Positions 7,901-9,985 of a stretch of DNA of 9,985 nt are shown here, piece by piece. Below the pieces are notes generated by a model. That model worked only from the letters and a program-made list of their open reading frames with translations. It was not told the origin of the DNA and did no database searches. Origin of the DNA: a bacterium UBP12_UBA5184 (GTDB lineage Bacteria > Vulcanimicrobiota > Vulcanimicrobiia > Vulcanimicrobiales > Vulcanimicrobiaceae). The translations under genes were made by a program, and so were the position numbers. The stretch is from contig DHWK01000149.1 in the NCBI GenBank assembly GCA_002413145.1, positions 16,223-26,207 of the forward strand. The letters run 5' to 3'. Position 1 is the first letter of the stretch. Each line of letters begins with the position of its first letter.

Positions 7901-8274
7901 CGACCGAGACGCAAGCGATCGCGCACTTCCGCCCCACGCTCGATGCCCAGCGCGTCATCGCCGCCGACCGGCTCGGTTCGATGCCGAACCATCTCGTCTG
8001 CAAAGTCGGCGGGATGGTGATTACGCGGCAACGTCCCGGAACGGCCAAGGGCTTCGTCTTCCTGACGCTCGAGGACGAAACCGGACTGATCAACGTGATC
8101 GTCAATCCAAAAGTCTACGAGCGCAACCGGCGGCTGGTCCGTGCGGCGCCGGCGCTGATCGTCGAAGGGACGCTGCAGCGCGAACAAGGTTGTATCGACG
8201 TCCTCGCCAAGCGCTTTTGGCCGCTCGAGGTCGGCGACGTCATCGCGGGCGTTCGGGCCCACAACTTTCACTAA
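4903..8274 (+). CDS. dnaE2: Error-prone DNA polymerase III alpha subunit, DnaE2
   Basis: C-family DNA polymerase of 1123 residues, the SOS-induced translesion polymerase that works with ImuB. It starts with YAELHCRSNFSFLEGASHPEEL (5-26), the DnaE2 form of the PHP domain in which the metal-binding histidine pattern of DnaE1 is lost. The palm has PDIDIDF with Asp403 and Asp405, and the third catalytic aspartate Asp618 in IKIDLLGL. GVFQVESRAQQSM (669-681), the finger/HhH region, and a C-terminal OB fold (about 1030-1110, VITRQRPGTAKGFVFLTLEDE) follow. DnaE2 proteins are usually about 1030-1090 residues. The excess is an in-frame Ser/Arg-rich insertion at about 478-550, between the second and third catalytic aspartates; Asp405 to Asp618 spans 213 residues against 152 in E. 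coli DnaE. The insertion contains a palindromic element and has atypical codon use. Start ATG at 4903; the mRNA is probably leaderless and SOS-controlled. Whether the enzyme tolerates the insertion is unknown, but the frame is intact. Confidence 0.94.
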   Translation: MPARYAELHCRSNFSFLEGASHPEELVARAVELGLAAVALADRDGLYGMVRFSKAAKAASLEAIVGVESTLDAPELRPKRRSTPTLEESARFPRLVLLAQDEDGYANVARAISNAQLRGKKRDARLRLGDLDGKTGGLIALSGSRQGYVEEALARGDAGVAERRALELRDLFGGRFYLELQHHLRPEDARLVLAQVALAERLGIPYVATNGVAYAEREDARLCDVLTCVKYKTNLQNAGTLLLPNAEFYLKSPAQMARLFAPYPKALRATLEIAERCRFRLDKLAGQFPLFPVPPEESSTHSYLRTLVMRGARRRYGEPLPPKAERQLEYELGIIARMDLAGYFLIVWDIARTAEELGVLAQGRGSAANSAVCYALGITAVDPVGMNLLFERFLSEERNEIPDIDIDFAHQDREQIIQYVYRRYGREHAAMASEVITYRTRSALRDVGKALGLTLAQVDALAKEYDAHESLETATQQRAASPPSSSMQRYVRSNDGIEGSEASDGRRCDEKSPAFRRSHGRRESKSGEVATSHGCEVAGVFESLCRTSDAPQLTGTLIAMCRRIDGFPRHMGIHSGGMVITRDPLVQVAPVEWATMADRTIVQWDKDDLADLGLIKIDLLGLGMLSLLRDAFNLFKRRYGETKAPLSLAAIPADDKPTYAMLQRADSVGVFQVESRAQQSMLPRLKPACFYDLVMQVAIIRPGPIQGDMIHPFLRRRSGLEPVVYPHPKLKPILERTLGVPLFQEQGMRLAIEAAGFSAGQADQLRRAMGHKRSHQRMLDIYPRLVEGMVANGIDREAAEKLFHMLEGFADYGFPESHAASFALLAYASAYVKCHEPAVFLAAILNVQPMGFYSTEVLVNDTRRHGVVVKPVEVNASEFWSFVDGSGATRLGFHVVRGLGEGQRTRLEAALGEGAFAGLDEFAARTDLTKDALENLAIAGAFTPWFGSRREAMWALRALGEREGRGELGRGMEIDEPTATFAPLLPAEETAFDLWGTGVTTETQAIAHFRPTLDAQRVIAADRLGSMPNHLVCKVGGMVITRQRPGTAKGFVFLTLEDETGLINVIVNPKVYERNRRLVRAAPALIVEGTLQREQGCIDVLAKRFWPLEVGDVIAGVRAHNFH
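6405..6552. repeat. Palindromic, MITE/RPE-like element inserted in frame in dnaE2
   Basis: The ends GGCGTCAGACGGGCGAC (6405-6421) and GTCGCACGTCTGACGCC (6536-6552) are inverted repeats with one mismatch. The pairing continues inward to 6435/6522, 26 of 31 positions in all. Inside lie a hairpin of CTCCAGCTTTTCGAC (6437-6451) with GTCGAAAAGTGGAG (6471-6484, one bulge) and a perfect 11-bp hairpin, GCGACTTCGCA (6490-6500) with TGCGAAGTCGC (6505-6515), with a CGGA loop. Nearly all 148 bases can pair. Third codon positions are much less GC-biased than in the flanks, and no stop codon occurs in the dnaE2 frame. The abnormal composition starts about 70 bases earlier (near 6335), so the left edge of the insertion is uncertain. 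No target duplication or transposase was found. Confidence 0.75.
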
Positions 8275-8324
8275 ACGCCTCGAAGCGGGAAACGCTGCGC
8301 ACCTGGTCGCACCCTTCGGAGCGA

Positions 8325-8350
8325 GCCCCGGCGCGGGGCCGGCATCTTTT
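8325..8350 (+). terminator. Possible weak intrinsic terminator after dnaE2
   Basis: GCCCCG (8325-8330) and CGGGGC (8334-8339) form a 6-bp GC stem with a three-base loop. A TCTTTT run follows after a short gap (8345-8350). The stem is short and the T run is separated from it, so termination would be partial at best. It lies in the 94-base gap between dnaE2 and the secreted-protein gene. Confidence 0.3.
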
Positions 8351-8353
8351 AAT

Positions 8354-8360
8354 AAGGAGA
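8354..8360 (+). promoter_or_regulatory. Strong Shine-Dalgarno site
   Basis: AAGGAGA is the best ribosome binding site in the window, with nine bases between GGAG and the ATG at 8369. It fixes the start of the secreted SOD/CHRD-like protein and suggests that protein is made at a higher level than its neighbours, most of which lack a clear site. Confidence 0.8.
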
Positions 8361-8368
8361 GACTGCCC

Positions 8369-8803
8369 ATGACGTTTCGTTCGATTGCGTTCGGCCTGGT
8401 AGCGGCCGGCGCGCTCTGCTTCAGCGGCGGCGTCCAAGCGCAGATCGCGCCCGACGACAGCGGGGCTGGAGTTCAGCGCGGAATGCTGGAGGAGAACAAC
8501 TCCGGCCAAGTCGGCTCGGTGACGCTCTTCGCGCGCGGCAACAGCACGCTGGTCGTGATCGACATTCAGGGCGAACCGGCTGGGCACCGCGAGCCCGCAC
8601 ACCTCCATCGCGGCAAGTCCGTGACCTGCGAAGACATCGATCCGAAGCCCTCCTTCGGCCTCGCCGACGTCGTCAACGGTCACTCGCGGACGCTCGTGCA
8701 AGCGCCGTCGTCGAGACTGCTCTCCGGCAACTATTCGGTAAACGTGCACATCTCGGCAAAGAATATAGCGCACTACGTCTCCTGCGGACATCTCTATCAA
8801 TAG
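8369..8803 (+). CDS. Secreted SOD/CHRD-like small protein
   Basis: A 144-residue exported protein. Residues 1-24 form a Sec signal peptide: Arg near the start, a hydrophobic core (IAFGLVAAGALCF), and likely cleavage after VQA. The mature part resembles the all-beta Cu/Zn-superoxide-dismutase/CHRD type of fold. SGQVGSVTLFARGNSTLVV (45-63) is a strand pair, and PAHLHRG (76-82) resembles the copper-loop HxH of Cu/Zn SOD. DPKPSFGLADVVNG follows, then a NYSVNVHIS strand (121-129) and a terminal SCGHL. Cys87 and Cys139 could form a disulfide. The complete Cu/Zn SOD ligand set is not evident, so enzymatic dismutation is doubtful; metal binding through His78, His80 and His127 is an inference. The start is set by a strong AAGGAGA site. 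The next gene begins only about 30 bases downstream, so the two may share a transcript. Confidence 0.75.
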   Translation: MTFRSIAFGLVAAGALCFSGGVQAQIAPDDSGAGVQRGMLEENNSGQVGSVTLFARGNSTLVVIDIQGEPAGHREPAHLHRGKSVTCEDIDPKPSFGLADVVNGHSRTLVQAPSSRLLSGNYSVNVHISAKNIAHYVSCGHLYQ

Positions 8804-8835
8804 ATAAATCCTACGGCTCGGCGAACTCCGCGCGG

Positions 8836-9828
8836 CTGGCGCCGCGCGGTTTCGCGGGGACGATCGGCGCCACGCCGCACGTCGTTCTGCCGAAACTTTC
8901 GGCGGCGCTGGGTCGCACGATCGTCGGCAAGGCCGAATTCCTCAATCCCGGCGGCTCCGTTAAAGATCGCGCGGCGAAGGGAATCGTCGACGACGCCGAA
9001 GCCGCCGGACGCCTCCAGCCGGGCGGAACGGTCGTCGAAGGTACGGCGGGCAATACCGGCATCGCGCTCGCCCTGCTTGCGAACGCGCGCGGCTACCGAT
9101 CGATCATCTGCATCCCCGACGATCAATCCGTCGAAAAGATCGAACTCTTGAGGACGATCGGGGCCGACGTCCGCGTCATCCCCGCGGTGCCGTTCGCCAA
9201 TCCCCAGAATTACTATCACGTCGCGCGCGGCATCGCCGAGGCGACGCCGGGGGCGATCTGGGCCGACCAGTTCAACAACGTCGCCAATCGTGCGGCCCAC
9301 TACGCGACGACCGGACCCGAGATCTGGGGCGCCTTCGGTCACGCCCTGACGGCGTTTGTGGCGGCTTGCGGCACCGGCGGAACGTTGGCCGGCACCGGCC
9401 TCTATTTGAAAGAACGCAGCGAACAGGTCCGCATCGTGTTGTGCGACCCGCTGGGGTCGGCGCTCTATAGTCAGGTCCGCTGCGGGACGCTCGAGACCAC
9501 CGGCGATTCGAATCTCGAAGGCATCGGCATCAAACGCATCACCGATAATTTTCGCGACGCGCCGGTCGACGACGCGCTGCAAATCGACGACCGCGTGGCC
9601 GTCGAGATGGTGTACTGGCTCTTGCGCGAGGAAGGTCTGTACGTCGGCGGTTCGGCCGGGCTCAACGTCGCCGGAGCGGCGCGCTACGCGCGGACCTTGC
9701 CCGAAGGCAGCACGGTCGTGACCGTGTTGTGCGACGGCGGCGAACGCTACCGTTCGAGACTGTGGAACCGAGCGTGGCTCGTCGAGAACGACTGCGTCCC
9801 GACCCACACCGACCTGTCGTTCCTCTGA
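8836..9828 (+). CDS. Cysteine synthase family PLP enzyme, non-canonical start
   Basis: Fold-type II PLP enzyme of the cysteine synthase/cystathionine beta-synthase family, about 330 residues; it likely makes cysteine from an activated serine and sulfide (CysK-like). RGFAGTIGATP is the family's N-terminus. NPGGSVKDRAA carries the PLP lysine (Lys43 counting from 8836). EGTAGNTGIALA is the substrate loop, QFNNVANRAAHYATTGPEIW follows, CGTGGTLAGTG binds the PLP phosphate, and GGSAGLNVAGA closes the site. Sequence homology runs to the N-terminus, but the frame has no ATG, GTG or TTG before 9148, which lies well past the PLP lysine and GNTG loop. The CTG at 8836 would give (M)APRGFAGTIG, the expected length, so it is chosen tentatively. 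An ATA at 8800, overlapping the previous stop, is another option. A sequence error is also possible. No Shine-Dalgarno site is seen, so translation may depend on coupling to the upstream gene. Confidence 0.82.
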   Translation: MAPRGFAGTIGATPHVVLPKLSAALGRTIVGKAEFLNPGGSVKDRAAKGIVDDAEAAGRLQPGGTVVEGTAGNTGIALALLANARGYRSIICIPDDQSVEKIELLRTIGADVRVIPAVPFANPQNYYHVARGIAEATPGAIWADQFNNVANRAAHYATTGPEIWGAFGHALTAFVAACGTGGTLAGTGLYLKERSEQVRIVLCDPLGSALYSQVRCGTLETTGDSNLEGIGIKRITDNFRDAPVDDALQIDDRVAVEMVYWLLREEGLYVGGSAGLNVAGAARYARTLPEGSTVVTVLCDGGERYRSRLWNRAWLVENDCVPTHTDLSFL

Positions 9829-9833
9829 CCGAG

Positions 9834-9985
9834 ATGAGCCGGCGGCGCGCCGAGGTGCGCGCCGCCCTGCACGGCGTCGAAGGATACTTCAGCGAGAGCG
9901 AAGCGTTCGCGCTGCACGAGGTCGTACGGACGCTCGCCGCCCCCTCGGATCGTCCATTGCGCGTCGTCGAGATCGGCTCGTATAT
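9834..9985 (+). CDS. Probable class I SAM methyltransferase, 3' partial
   Basis: The ATG at 9834 lies five bases after the cysteine synthase stop, which indicates an operon. Fifty codons are visible before the window ends. GVEGYFSESEAFALHEVVR (14-32) followed by RVVEIGSY near residue 49 matches the start of Methyltransf_24-type enzymes, where an EGW/EGY helix precedes motif I, (V/I)EIGSxxGRST, that binds S-adenosylmethionine. The rest of motif I and the catalytic domain lie outside the window, so the assignment rests on the N-terminus alone. The substrate is unknown. Confidence 0.6.
   Translation, partial: MSRRRAEVRAALHGVEGYFSESEAFALHEVVRTLAAPSDRPLRVVEIGSY

Noticed and set aside
7174..8370. 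398-residue open frame on the minus strand opposite dnaE2
   Set aside because: Composition is that of an antisense shadow of a high-GC gene: Arg/Asp/Glu-rich, no recognisable domain, and fully overlapped by well-supported DnaE2 sequence.
8797..9807. 336-residue open frame on the minus strand opposite the cysteine synthase
   Set aside because: Shadow of the PLP enzyme; no domain pattern, and the plus strand has an unbroken set of family motifs.

Overview
This is a GC-rich bacterial window (roughly two thirds G+C by eye, with strong G/C preference at third codon positions). It is densely coding, with mostly short gaps. The taxon cannot be fixed from the sequence. A GAAC-N4-GTTC type SOS box, a Y-family ImuB and an error-prone DnaE2 point to a high-GC bacterium that uses the Gram-positive/actinobacterial style of LexA site. 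An actinobacterium or a deep-branching soil phylum such as Eremiobacterota would fit, but that is inference.

Left part (1-3587, + strand): a 5'-truncated PHB-depolymerase/LpqC-like esterase is followed 26 bases later by imuB, a non-catalytic Y-family polymerase homologue. Next come a 2,4-dienoyl-CoA reductase-like SDR and a small membrane protein. Middle (3584-4815, - strand): an aldo/keto reductase, with a start-less C-terminal remnant of a glyoxalase/VOC protein lying directly against its stop codon. Right part (4866-9985, + strand): dnaE2 with its own promoter carrying a perfect 18-bp LexA-type palindrome, a secreted SOD/CHRD-like protein with a strong ribosome binding site, a cysteine-synthase-family PLP enzyme with no ordinary start codon, and the first 50 codons of a probable SAM methyltransferase.

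The main functional theme is SOS mutagenesis. ImuB and DnaE2 are known to work together in translesion synthesis (ImuA-ImuB-DnaE2 mutasome), and both are here, but split by about 2.5 kb of unrelated metabolic genes and without imuA in the window. The SOS palindrome fills the spacer between the -35 and -10 of the dnaE2 promoter, so LexA binding would block it directly.

The most unusual structure is inside dnaE2. A 148-base segment (6405-6552) folds almost completely on itself: a 31-bp imperfect outer stem enclosing two hairpins. It is read through in frame, adds roughly 60 residues between the catalytic aspartates, and has codon use unlike its flanks. It looks like a palindromic mobile element inserted in a coding gene, comparable in concept to Rickettsia palindromic elements. 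No tRNA, rRNA, CRISPR array, insertion sequence with transposase, or phage gene was seen, and no gene-free stretch exceeds 300 bases.
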